Assembly (NCBI GenBank): GCA_018287875.1
Contig: JAGVVL010000018.1
Location: forward strand, 2,038,501-2,102,500
DNA length: 64,000 bases
Reading direction: 5' to 3'
Source of the DNA: Nigrospora sphaerica
Lineage: Eukaryota; Ascomycota; Sordariomycetes; Amphisphaeriales; Apiosporaceae
Below are positions 1 to 11,284 of this stretch, in pieces (the first letter of the stretch is position 1; each line of letters begins with the position of its first letter). A program made the translations under genes and the position numbers. The notes beneath the pieces were generated by a model. The model made no database searches. It was not told the origin of the DNA and saw only the letters and a program-made list of their open reading frames with translations.

Positions 1-101
1 TCCCGTTGTGATACATGTATGCAGATACCCAACAAATTAAAAACCCACTGGAACACGGAAACGCCAACGCAGTCCCGCGAGCCTTTCGCGATATGCGCAC
101 T

Positions 102-1676
102 CTAGAGCTTGGGAGCAGCCTCGAGCGCCCGCGTCTTGGCTTGGTAAAGCTTGACGAGCTGGCGCACGCCGAGGTCCAACAGGACGTCCTCGGAGCCGCC
201 GGGGATCCTGGCGCCCGGCACCTCGCGGTAGATCATCTCGACGAGGGCGCCCTGGCCGGAGCGGGTGTAGCCGTTGCCGCCGAAGAGCAGCACGGCCGTG
301 TCGGCGCACTCGCGCAGGACGAGGCCGGCCTGGGCCTTGAGCATGGCCGTGAGGCCGCCGAGCTCGCGGTCGGCGGCGTCCTTGGGCAGACGCGTCATGT
401 GGAAGCCGAACTGCTCGACCCAGGCCCACTGGCTCTCGAGCAGGGCGCCGGCCTTGGCGAGGCGGTGGCGCACGACGGGCTGGTCGACGAGGGGCCGGCC
501 GAAGGCCTCGCGCCGGAGCACGTAGGCGAAGGCGGCGGCGAGGGCGACGCGCGCCGACCGCGTCGTGCCGACGGCGATGGCCAGCCGCTCGTGGTTGAAG
601 TTGGTCATGACGTAGCGCATGCCCTCGCCCTCGCGCCCGACCAGGTTCGCCGCCGGCACGCGCACGTCGGCGAGCTCGATGAAGGTCGTGCCCGCCGACA
701 CCTGGCCCGCCACCTTGAGCCGCCGCATCGTCACGCCCGCGTGCCCCTTGAGCGGCACCACCACGAGCGACAGCCCCGCCGCCCCCGACCCCTCGGGCCC
801 CGTCCGCACCGCCATGGTCGCGTAGTCGGCCCAGATGCCGTTGGTGATCCTGCCCCGGCCGTCAGCGCGGGAACGACGGCATCCCCCCCGGGGTTGGTTG
901 GGGTCCGGGTTGTAGGAAAAGGATGGGAAAGGGGGAGAGGGGGAGAAGGGGGAAGAGAGAAAGAAGGGGGGCAAGGGGGGGGAGGAGGTGCGTCACGGGG
1001 CCCCTGCTACTGACCACTTCTTGGTGCCGTTGATAACGTAGTGCTTCCCGTCGGGGGTCTTGGTGGCGGCGGTGGTGATGTTGGCGACGTCGCTGCCGGC
1101 GTCGGGCTCGGTGATGGCGATGCAGCTGCGCTTCTCACCGCGCAGCAGCTCGGGCAGGAAGCGCTCCTGGAGCTGGGCGTCGCCGAACTTGACGATGGGC
1201 GGCACGCCAAAGGCCATGCCTGTGGTGAGGCTGGCGCCGGGGCCGGCGAGGCCGCTGCGCGCCATCTCGTCCGAGTAGATGATGGAGTGCAAGTAGTCGA
1301 AGTCCTCGACGCGCAGCCCGCCCAGCAGCTCGTGGATGCCGAGCCGCTTGAGCCACACCACCGGCAACGGCGCCGGCAGCGCCGGCACCAGCATGTTGGC
1401 CGCCGCAAACTCGGCGAAGACGTGCTCCTGCCGATCCCGTCAGTCTCCTCTCCTCGAGCTCGCGGGCGGCCCCGGGCATGCCCGGGGCCCCGGCCACGCT
1501 ATCGAGCCACGCACCGGGACCGTCTCGGCCCGCTCCCACTCCTCCGCATGCGCCAGCAGGTGTTTCTCGATGAAGGCGCGGATGGCGACCTGCCACCGGC
1601 GGTGCGTTTCCTGGAATATGGGACTGGGCAAGCCGTTGAGCCACGGCGGCTCGGCAAAGGGGACGGTGGCGGTCAT
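102..1676 (-). CDS. Acyl-CoA dehydrogenase, possibly peroxisomal
   Basis: FAD-dependent acyl-CoA dehydrogenase, the first oxidation step of fatty or branched acyl-CoA breakdown. Three exons on the minus strand: 1515-1676, 1015-1427 and 102-849. The introns are 87 and 165 bp; the second has donor GTCAGT and acceptor CAG. Together they encode 440 residues, normal for the family. Seen in the protein: ITEPDAGSD near residue 160 (the FAD-binding signature), KKWITNG near 190 rebuilt exactly across intron 2, REAFGRPLVDQPVV in the C-terminal helical domain, and REVPGARIPGGSEDV near the end, which is typical of the fungal branch. The start is the ATG giving MTATVPFAEPP. The protein ends in Pro-Lys-Leu, an accepted PTS1 variant, so import into peroxisomes is inferred. 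Substrate chain length cannot be read from the sequence. A (CA)n tract lies about 100 bp upstream of the start. Confidence 0.9.
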
Positions 1677-1778
1677 GATGAGCAACGGAGCGAACAGGGT
1701 GGCAGAGAGCGAGTGCCTTGGAGGAAGATGGGACGATGGAAGACCGACAACTCGACCACCAGCTGGCTTAATACGTGT

Positions 1779-1795
1779 ACACACACACACACACA
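1779..1795. repeat. (CA)n microsatellite
   Basis: Alternating CA/AC tract just upstream (on the minus strand) of the acyl-CoA dehydrogenase start codon. Confidence 0.85.
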
Positions 1796-4700
1796 AAAAG
1801 GCCGGCGTAAGCGCTTATCACGCAGCGTTTAAGTACTGGGCCGCTTCCCGCTGTAGGCCATCATAGCAACCCCCGTCTCATGGGCCCGCCTGTGCGGTCG
1901 CGATGCGATGCGCCCGCAGTGGAGCGCGGAGTATGCGGGGAAGCTGCCGAGGTTGAAGGGAGGGGAGGGTTGGTTCCCAAGGGGGGCGAAGATGGGGAAA
2001 TGTCTCTGACCCCTGCCGAGGTTACGTCGTCCTTCTGCTTCACAGTGGGCGACTAACATCTGCTTGCGCCTGTTCCTTTCACACCTTCAACCAAGCCTCG
2101 TCCCGTCTGCTTTCAGGGGTCGAATTCGCCTAACATTCCCGGGGGAGGGGTTGGCAGCCGGCAAAGCGCCACCTATCGGAGAGGCCCTCTACCTCCCTTC
2201 AACGCGTACCTAACGTAGCAATACGCGCCAGCCGACCTACCTGAATTCGCAGCCTGGTTGTAACCGGTGTCAGCACCGCGCCTACAATGAATTGCCTCTG
2301 GTGTTTCCGGAATCAAGCAGCTAGAGGTCTACGCAGTGACTAATCTGTTATACGTGAAGCACCCGGGAACACACTTCTTTTCCAGCTAGACTCCCCGTTA
2401 AATTCCACACCAGGGCCATGGCTCAGCCTCTCCCGCTGTTGCTGTGGTCATTTTTGGGTTGATGAATACACAGTCCGCGTATCCCCGGTATCCCGTTCGA
2501 CTAGGAGGGCAAACTTACACCTGCCCGGTCCCTGCATACGTCGGAAGGAGAATCATGTGAAGAAGCGGGTAGTTTGTGGTCTTATCGCGCTTCCATAGCC
2601 ATGGTTTCGCTCCTTCTGGCATTTTCGCACAGCCGGAAAACATGTCTTAATCGCTGTAATACTTACGGGCGACCCTGATGACATAAGACGAGCGCATCGG
2701 GGAGGACGGGCGTACACTGGCGCGAAGGTGAGTCATCGTAAACTTGTGACGGCAGAGACGGTTTCCCGCCTGCTTTGACGTAAGAGCCGACGGCCGTGCT
2801 TAGCTGGGAGCCCGACCATCTGCCCATGTGTTTTAGATGACAGGCTGTACCACGAGGGCATCGTGGTACCGGCTGGTCCGGTAAACTTACGACATGCCGT
2901 TAGTGATCAGGAAGTGCATCGACTTGCACCAGGTGACCTCACCGTGAGAGCGGCGCAGCGTCTTTTGCCGGATCGGCTTGGAGGTCTCGTGTTGGGTCTC
3001 TTGGCAGCGTGCTCGTTCACACACGCTCCCAACTAGACGTCCGAACAGGGCGCTGAGCGTGACTCGCCGGGAATATTATCTACATACAAAAAGGCCAGGC
3101 CCAACAGCAAATGGGTGTACAAGGCGCCGTCCTGGGATAAAGGCTACGGTGTCGGGAGGGTGCAGCTACTGGCAAGAACTGCTTCCCGGAGACAATTTAT
3201 CGAAGCGTGTCTCGAGCGTCGCTGTCCCGGGCATGTTTGGTGCGCTTACGTGGAGGGCCCATGTCCTGGGTTGGAAGATACAAAGAACCCTCCTCCCGCC
3301 CGAGACAGACAAACTCGGTTGGTGCGGGCCATCTGAGACCGTTCGGGTCATGACCTTATGAGGAAAGCCGTGGCGTTCTGGCAAAGGCGGCGTTGGTGAT
3401 AGCTTAGCACCTCCGGGTATAGCCGCCCGACCCTGGCTGGATGAGAATCTCGTCGAGGCTACAAAAGATCTGGATCTCCCTAGTGTCAGCCCGTGTAGGG
3501 GGGCATAAGAGCCTCACATGTGACTATCTGTCGACACCGGGTATTTCGATGCGCCCCGCCCGGTCGGCGGCCTCCCAGCCAACAATACGCAGCGCAGGCA
3601 GCCGGTGACCTCGCGACGAGGGCCGCCGTTATGTGTCAGGAATTGATTTGTCGTTCCCCGATGATCCCGAGGCACCACGGCGGCGCAATGGCCTTCCCCC
3701 CTTCGACGCGTCCCAGCCCGGTCGGCCGTTTGTTATCGTGGCATGCTGGTAAGGCGGAGGGCCAATGAAAGCGACCGCCCCCCTCGCGCTCCTGGACCCG
3801 CGTGCCCTTCGCTGCTTGGTGGAAGGGCCAGACGGAGCCGTCGTCGATGCCGCCCGACGCAGCGGGATTGGACTACGTGGATACGTCTGATTTACCCATG
3901 TTGGTAGATCATGGTGCCCAGGTGTCTCCAGGCACTCACTTGGGAACAGGCGCGGGGCCGGGATTGTTGATCTGTGCCTGCCCGACGACGTGGCTCGTCG
4001 AGTCCGTAGTACCGCGTTGGCTGTAGTGTCGGGCCCAAGCAAGCCACTCGCCCGTCCGTGCCGTGGGGGGCCGGGTGCCACGAACATGTCGTCCGCGAAA
4101 CGCGCCGTCATCCCGTCGGATCCGTGGCCACAGCCTGCCTGAGGCTATCATACCCACTGGCGCGGCGAGAAGGACGGGCTCTGGGCCATGCCATCCTGGC
4201 AGAGGGAGTGTCAACCCTTGGGTGTGGCCGGGTGCGGCACGGGTTTTATGGGTAGTAGTAGTCGGGTCGAGTACCTACATGCGTGCAGGCATTGCAGGTG
4301 AGGAGATGGGTATCAGGGCGGGGAGCCCGAGAAACGGGCGCGAGGAGCGCTGGGCAATGTGCGTGTGTGCGCGTATGCGCATGGTGTGTATGCGAACGAC
4401 CCAATAGCCGTCTGCCTAATGCGGTACTGGCTGTCGCAAGGGCCCTCGGCGCGCACGTCGTATGTCTGCGAAGAAGCAAAGTCAGCCAGGCGAGAGGCAA
4501 AGAGGGGGCATCCCACGTGCTCACTTGGACGGGCCCGGCTCACGCTCTCCATCTGGCAAACAGGCAGCACAATGGCATGGGCCGGTTGAGGGAAGAGGGC
4601 GAACGACTGGTCCTTCCAGGATATGCCAGGTCGTCTGGCGCTTGATGCCCCGAGTCCGGGCACTCGTCCGCTCGCAACGGGCGCAGAATCAATCGCGGGG

Positions 4701-7700
4701 CGCATGGAAGTTCGTAGTGCGGGTGTCCCAAAACAATCCTGCCCTTGCCCGTTTCAGAGCCATGGTCCCCCGAACCCGGGCGTGATTCGACGACGACCTT
4801 GCCAGAACAATCCACATGATGTCCCCGGGGCTGGGTGCGTGCGCGCTAATGTACCTAAAGTAGGCAGCGAATAGAGACCCTTCCAGTTGATGGAAGGATC
4901 CTCACAGCGTCTGGTCCGTACGTACAATGTACATACTTACATACACACAAGCTTCCAATACCTCTAACGTAGATCCATGGATCTCTGCCTAAGGAAAATG
5001 CCGCCAACTACCCAGGCTCGGGGGATACGCGGCGTGGCCTCTTGCCGCACGGCGTTCGCGGATGCTTCAGGCTGGCTGGCTGGCTAGACGGGGCATCACG
5101 CACGCATTGCACCAGGTGTCTACACCGATGTTCTTATCCCGTGTGTGCGCACAATGTACTTGGTGCAGTGATTAGAATGGGTACAGGCCAGGCCCGATGG
5201 GAACAAATCGGAATTCCTTCCACCTCATCGTTGGTTGCATTGCGGGGGCCATTACCTGTGGTACCTACCTAACCCTGCCTATTTCAGTTCCAGCTCGGAG
5301 AATGGAGAACTCCGCCTCCTCGCGTTCCGTTTCGACTCCCGCTTCGCCTGGCAGTCAAGCCCATTGGTATTCCGTACACAATGGGCGTCCGAGGCCCCCC
5401 CGGCCTGCAGAAGATAGGGGCGTCTATATGTATTGAACTGTGTATATATCATTTGCCACCACTCACACAATGCCGTTGCTTAACTTTCAATCCGTCTCGA
5501 GTTGCTGCGCTATATCCTCATAGCCACTCCAGCCATGCGGTAAGAAAACGAGATGGAGGGGTGTGAAGCGGGGAGGTCGGGCGGCCACGCTGCAACCCAG
5601 GCGCACCTAACAGCTCCATCCGCCCACCCAACCAGGCGGAGGGATGCCACGAGTGGATGAACAGACGGGCGTATTCCCATCCGCGTCGGCTTTGACCAAC
5701 GCACACGGCCCGCACCCAATGATCCGATTTTTGTGGCATCTGGAAGTGGAAGTTGGAAGGAGGCGACAAGATAAGGCACGAAGGGACGGAGTACTTCGTA
5801 CATTCACACATCCCACTACCCCCTTCGCCTTCCTCCTTGAACATTTGCGATATGTACCAAGTTCTATACTTACTTCTCTACCTACCTCTTATCTCTTCCT
5901 ACTCTACTAACCCATCCCGAGGTCAACATATGTATAGGCGCGCACTCTTGCAGATTGATATCAAAGGTAGGTAGGTATACACTTGCAGTACGTGCAGTGC
6001 CCTGACGATTGCGAGCACCCACAACAGGTAGAGGGTATAGCACAGAGCAAATGGGCCAGGGCAAGTAAAGTACCCAAAGTAAAGTAGGTACGAATAGGGC
6101 GGATCGCCCTCTCCCTCCCGCCCGTTTAGTGTCTGTAGCCGCTAAGGCTGAACTGGCCTAGACCTGGCCATCCGCTAGCCCAAGCCAAGCTCTCGAGGGT
6201 TGCCGTTTGGTGTCCCACGCATTTGGCTTTTCGTCTGGCACGAAGGACGGGTGGGGTGTGGGTGGTATCCCAAGGATCTGGAGGCACCGATAGGTAGCAT
6301 CCCACCCCATGGGATCCCACCCTCTGCACGCGCGGCAGACACGATACTCCAGCGGGAGAGATAGCCCGGGGACGGGGGGGAACAAGAAGAAGAAGAAGAA
6401 AAAAAAAAGAAGAGAGGGGAGAGGGATGGGTGACGAGTAGAGAAGCAGCTCAGTACAAGCACCGGGGCGCCGAGGTTGCCTGCCTACGTGAGTACTCTTT
6501 GCTCCCTATCAGGTGCACGACCCTCCCCCCTTCGTCCATACAAGGGCTGGGAGAGCGCGTGTAGATCGGGCGCCTTCACCTAACCTATTCGACCCCGAGC
6601 CAACCGACAGAGATACTGCCATGACGCCTGCGCACGGGACTGGCCCCTTTCTGAAATACCCGGACGACACAGCCCTGCACTGCGCTGCCCACCGGCAACC
6701 CATGTTTGTGTGCCTCCTCATCCTGGCCGTCGCGTTGCTAGCTCTCCGCCCAGTTCGCCCGACACCTCTTCGCAGGATCCCGGGCCATGGTGGGCTTCTC
6801 CTCCTCTCCCCCCCCCGGGCTGGCGGCAGGCAAACGCGGCCGACGCACACAGGGCCAGCCGGCATGGAGAGACTCGGCGCCGACGTTTGTCGAGCCTCGA
6901 CGAGTGCCCCTGAAACGCGACGGGGGCATGGAAGAGCTGTGTGGCATCGACATGTGAAGGCGAAACTCTCACACGTAGGCAGCCCGGGCCAAGTGGGAAA
7001 AAAAGGACGTACCAATACGTATCACCACCGTAGAGTAGCAGCGTGCGATCCGCTGCCCCGTCCGCCCTACAGCCGGAAAGAGGGCGGACTTGGATGTGAT
7101 GAAAGACGGTCCGTCAACCGTCGACCCCTCCGTCCGCCCCCGTCGCCTCCCTCCCTCCTTTGCTGTATCATCACAGGAAGCGGTGCGTGTGGGCCAAGGC
7201 AAGGATGCCACCCACCCTATCTGCAAGCCATCCATCGCACTCTCTTCTACCTCTCCCTCCCACGCCGTCGCTGTCAAGCCTACCCCTGCCCGCCCTCTCA
7301 CCGGTTCTAAGCATGGGTGCCTACTTGCTACATATGGATGGACCGTTGACCATGGGAGAGGTCGGCGCTCGACATCTACGCCGAGCCCCTCGTTCGGATC
7401 GAGTCGGGCGTGCAAACAGACCGACGTCAAGCCGGCCGTGGCAGTCTTTAGAAAACAGGCCTGAAAGCCGTATCTATGCCTCCCTACCCCGGGCTGTGGG
7501 CGGCATCGCAGACGAGGCGCCACATGCTTTTTTTCGTCTGGCTTGGTCGGGCAGTCCCTTTGAAACTCAAAGACCCGTCTTACTCTGAGCTGACGAAGAG
7601 CTGACACGGGGGACTCCACGATCGATGCTCAGAAGTTGTCATGTCACGTCTATTCGCTCCGTCCAACACAAGGCTCGCCCGCCGTAGTGAAGACGAGCGA

Positions 7701-10179
7701 GCCCCTTTGCGCCCAGATTAGAAAGATCCGGGCAAGGCTAGCAGGTTGGTCGTAAGGGCAAGGCAGATCACCAGTCACGAGAGCAGGGCCAGGATCCAGG
7801 GCTCAGGGAGGGCAGGCAGCTCCATACAGCCGAGGATGGACGGATGCCACACCAGGGACAAACCTCGTACGAGGGGTTCCCGTCCACTGCGCTGGGCTGT
7901 CGCCATTAACACCGAGCCAACCTTTTTCTGTCCATCACACCGGCCGCTACGCGCCGCGGTGAGCTGATTGGCACGATATGGCGCACCGAGACAAAGGGCG
8001 ACTCATCGCCCCGTGGGTGGGTAGGGCGTCTCCCAATAGTGTGGCTCTCACATTCAAGAGAAGCTGGCTCCTGGTGCTCTTGCTCTGGTGCCCCCCTCAC
8101 CACCGCTACCACCACCATCGGCTACCGAGAATGCAAAGTGTCGCTGCCACTTCTCGTCAGGAACGGCAGCATATACTGGCTGGCGTGGCAGGGCAAGCTC
8201 TAGCGGCCCTGCTCCCGCACCCCACTACCAGCCACCCTCTTGATCCTGCTTTGCCGGGGGCCATGGGAAGTGTCTGTGGTCCGATGTACAAGAAGCAGGC
8301 GTGCTTTCTTTTCGTTTTCTCCCTCCCTAGCGGCTGGCGGGTTGGCTCCAAATGCCTCGGGGGTATGTGTGTCCGAGCCAGCCCGCAAGCCACACGGGCA
8401 GCTCAAGGGCTGAACTATGCAGACGGCAGGTCCGGCAGTTCGAAAGCAAATATCAAGCCGAGCAGGCGAGATGTTGCAGGCGGCATACTGACTACTTTTG
8501 CCTAGGTTCTCGTTACACGGGACCAAAGAAACTATGCGCATGCAGGACGGTGCATACATGCGCATGCAGGCTTGAGCTGGCTAGAGTCGTCGTCTGCCTG
8601 GGCCTTCCCTTCCCCCCTTCCTCGATATGCTCGTGAAAAAGGCGAGGGTTGGTTCGAGGCAGAGGGGAATCGGACAGGCGGTGTTTCCTTACACATTTGG
8701 GGCCTTCCGAACCACACCCATAACGCAGCCCCGGCCAGCCAGGCGGCCGACGCCATACTCAGCCATCCATCTGGCTGGCCCTCCCTCTGCTCTCCAAGGG
8801 TCTCCGGCCGGGACCCTCTGTACCGCGTAAGCCATGCCCGGCTGCAGTTTGGGCAGCAGTCGGACCCAGCGCAGTAAACCCCGGCATTTATTCTAAATCG
8901 ACACGATGGTGGAACTCGCTCCGCCTGCTGCTGCTTACCAGAAAGTCTAATCGAGTTAGTGCATGTGTCCAAGGCAGCGCGTGCCTGTCCCGTCGAGCCC
9001 GCTCCAAAGTCTCTGGGTTTCGAGGGAAACAAAGTACCCGCCCGCCCTACATGTAGGAACACACGCGGGCGTACGTATCTCGAACGCTCGTCTCCTTAGT
9101 ATACATAGAGGCGTATCACCACCATACATTGTTGTGCTACCCTACCGGACCCTAATGCCTGCCGGGCGCGCCCATGCTGACATGGGCTATTTCGACCCCC
9201 AGGCGGCTATTGAGCGAGGGAGCCGGCGATGGACGAAGGGGCCGTAATCCGACTACTGGCACCATGGTATAGGAGCAGCGTGACAAGCGACTGCCCCCGT
9301 CTATATTGACGTGATTGGGCACTGCTGCTTTACCCCCTTCCCCCCCCTTCCCCCGGAGGTATACTTGCCTCCCATCCAGTGTAGCCTTGAGTGTACATGG
9401 TTGGGCTTTGGGGGCACGCGGAGGTTCCTAGTTGTAATAGCACTTGGGGGTCGCCTGGGTGCATGGGTGTATGGGGTGGAGGAAGGGAAGAGGGGCGTGG
9501 ATGGCGTAAATGGGCGGGTGGATGAATGTGCTGGGTTGCCCGGGTACACTTCCCTTGCTATATGACGAGGGTACTTCTCGTACCTAGAGCGACGGTCGGG
9601 TCTCTTGCATATCAACTCCAGCCGGTATGTACCCCTTCCATCCCCCCCCAAATCCATCAAACCATGAGCCGGTCCAACCCATGTGCCATTGACCACTGAG
9701 CCCATCCCCCATCCCAAATGCGTCCAAGGGGAAGGGGACTAAAACAGAGGGGCATGCCGCCCACTCCCCACTCGCCGGCCTAGAAAAGTGACAGACTGAA
9801 AACAACCTCAGCGACCCGATGGCCGCCCCCCCGGGGCTATTTCGCAAAGAGCCAGCGAGCCAGTCAGTCGGCGCAAGGGCAGCCCCCTCTCCCCATCTAC
9901 GAGACTTTGGTCAAAGTGCTATAGAGCGTGCCAAAAAGAAACGAGGGAGTTGAAGGAGAAGAAGCGTGACGGCGGGGAGATGAGATGAGGATCGAGGCAG
10001 AAGATGACAAAGGCTCGCTCAAAGTGTCCACTGACTGCTCTGCTTCTTATCCATTCTGCTCTACGCCGCAGCTCTATCCCATCCCAGCCCATACCATTTG
10101 GTACCTACCAGCATCCGTAGAAGGGAGGGGGGGGGGGGGTGTTCGGGGACGAAGACGGAAAGAAAGAGTGAGAGGCTTT

Positions 10180-11284
10180 GCCCCGTCCAGTTCAAGCAGC
10201 AGCCGCAACAGCAACAGAAGCACCACCACCACCACCAAACTGCCTACCAACCTACCTCCATACCTCTAGAGTCCGTACTATTCATCCAGCTCTCCCCCAT
10301 CCATCCCATCCACCCAAACCTTCCCATTTCTCTAACCTAGGCCGCACCCCCCAAACTTCCAGTCCTCATCCACACACCAACTTGCCTACCAAGCGAAACG
10401 ACGCCTGCATTCCTGCTCGGCTGCGTGTCTTATCGCACGCATCGCCCACGCCCTCCTTCCTCCCAACCTACCTAACCTCAACTCAGCCAGCCAAGTGTAC
10501 GGAGTACCCATCACATCGTCACCCCCCAATTCTCCATATTTTCTCGAGTCGCGTCGCTTCCTGCCGCCGAGACATCCAGGACTATCGCTTCTGCTCAGCG
10601 TGTGTGTGCTTCGTCGCAATCTTTCACGCGCGCGCACACGCCCCACCCTCCCCTCCACCCCCCCCCAAAGCCCATCGAGCCCAGTCCAGCCATCCATACC
10701 ATACCCTCGATCCATACCTGCTTGACGGCTTCCCCTACCTGCCTTTTGCATACCTACCTACCTACCTACCTGCCAGGTCTGCCCGTCTGTCTGTCGGCTT
10801 GCTGTACAACAACTATCACCTCCCTGCGGCAGCCTGTCGGCCGTTTCTCTATCCGCCAGCCCTCTGGACGCCAGATCCATGGTCCTCGGTTGTTTGAACG
10901 AATGATTGACAAGTCCCGCCGCCCACGCCCGCTTGTCCATTCCCATTTCCGCGCTCCACGGCCCGCTCCCCCCCCCCCCCAAACAGCTCCTGGTTCCTCA
11001 CAAGTGCCAGACACCCGACATCGAAAGGTCCAGCAGCGCACGCGCGCGCCCGGCGCTGACTGTCTGACTTGACTGATTGACTTGGGGACCCCAACCCAGC
11101 CCTCCTCCATCATTGTTTGATTGACTACTCCGGTACCTGCACCTGTTCCCTGCGACACAGCACCCGCCATCCTTGGAGCAGCGCGATCGTCGGCTTTGAG
11201 TCCTCTCCACCGTGCCGCGTATATCCAACAATATCCGTCTTGCAGCTCCAGGTTCCGTCTTAGTCCTCTGACCGTTTCGATCGC
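10180..11284 (+). promoter_or_regulatory. Pyrimidine-rich presumptive leader/promoter of whi3
   Basis: The plus strand is dominated by C and T with repeated CCATCC, CCTACC and TACC words, including four tandem TACC units near 10752-10770. Long C/T-rich leaders are common in front of filamentous-fungal regulatory genes. An in-frame TAG at 11261-11263 closes the whi3 frame 24 bases before its first ATG, so the leader is non-coding unless an upstream intron joins in. The transcription start cannot be placed. Confidence 0.45.

Larger units (their letters stand above)
1677..11284. other. Gene-free stretch of 9.6 kb ending in the whi3 leader
   Basis: No open frame here reads like a conserved protein on either strand. 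Translated frames are Pro/Arg/Ser-rich and show no family motif. Seen: a (CA)n tract at 1779-1795, tetranucleotide runs of the GGTA/TACC type (around 5965 and 10752-10775), a G-run near 10127-10139, and one copy of the 9-mer TACGGAGTA at 10498-10506. From about 10.2 kb the plus strand becomes strongly C/T-rich up to the whi3 start, which suggests a long 5' untranslated leader or promoter. No tRNA, rRNA or transposon was recognised, although a short spliced or non-coding gene could be missed by eye. Confidence 0.6.

Noticed and set aside
15..1013. 332-codon open frame on the plus strand
   Set aside because: It is antisense to exons of the acyl-CoA dehydrogenase, which has clear family motifs and splice sites. 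The plus frame is an Arg/Gly/Ala/His-rich shadow.
6513..7310. 265-codon open frame in the first gene-free stretch
   Set aside because: Pro/Arg/His-rich throughout, no domain, no leader or splice context. It is typical of long chance frames in G+C-rich DNA.
10178..10897. 239-codon open frame before whi3
   Set aside because: It merely translates the pyrimidine-rich leader into Pro/Ser/Thr/His/Leu low complexity.
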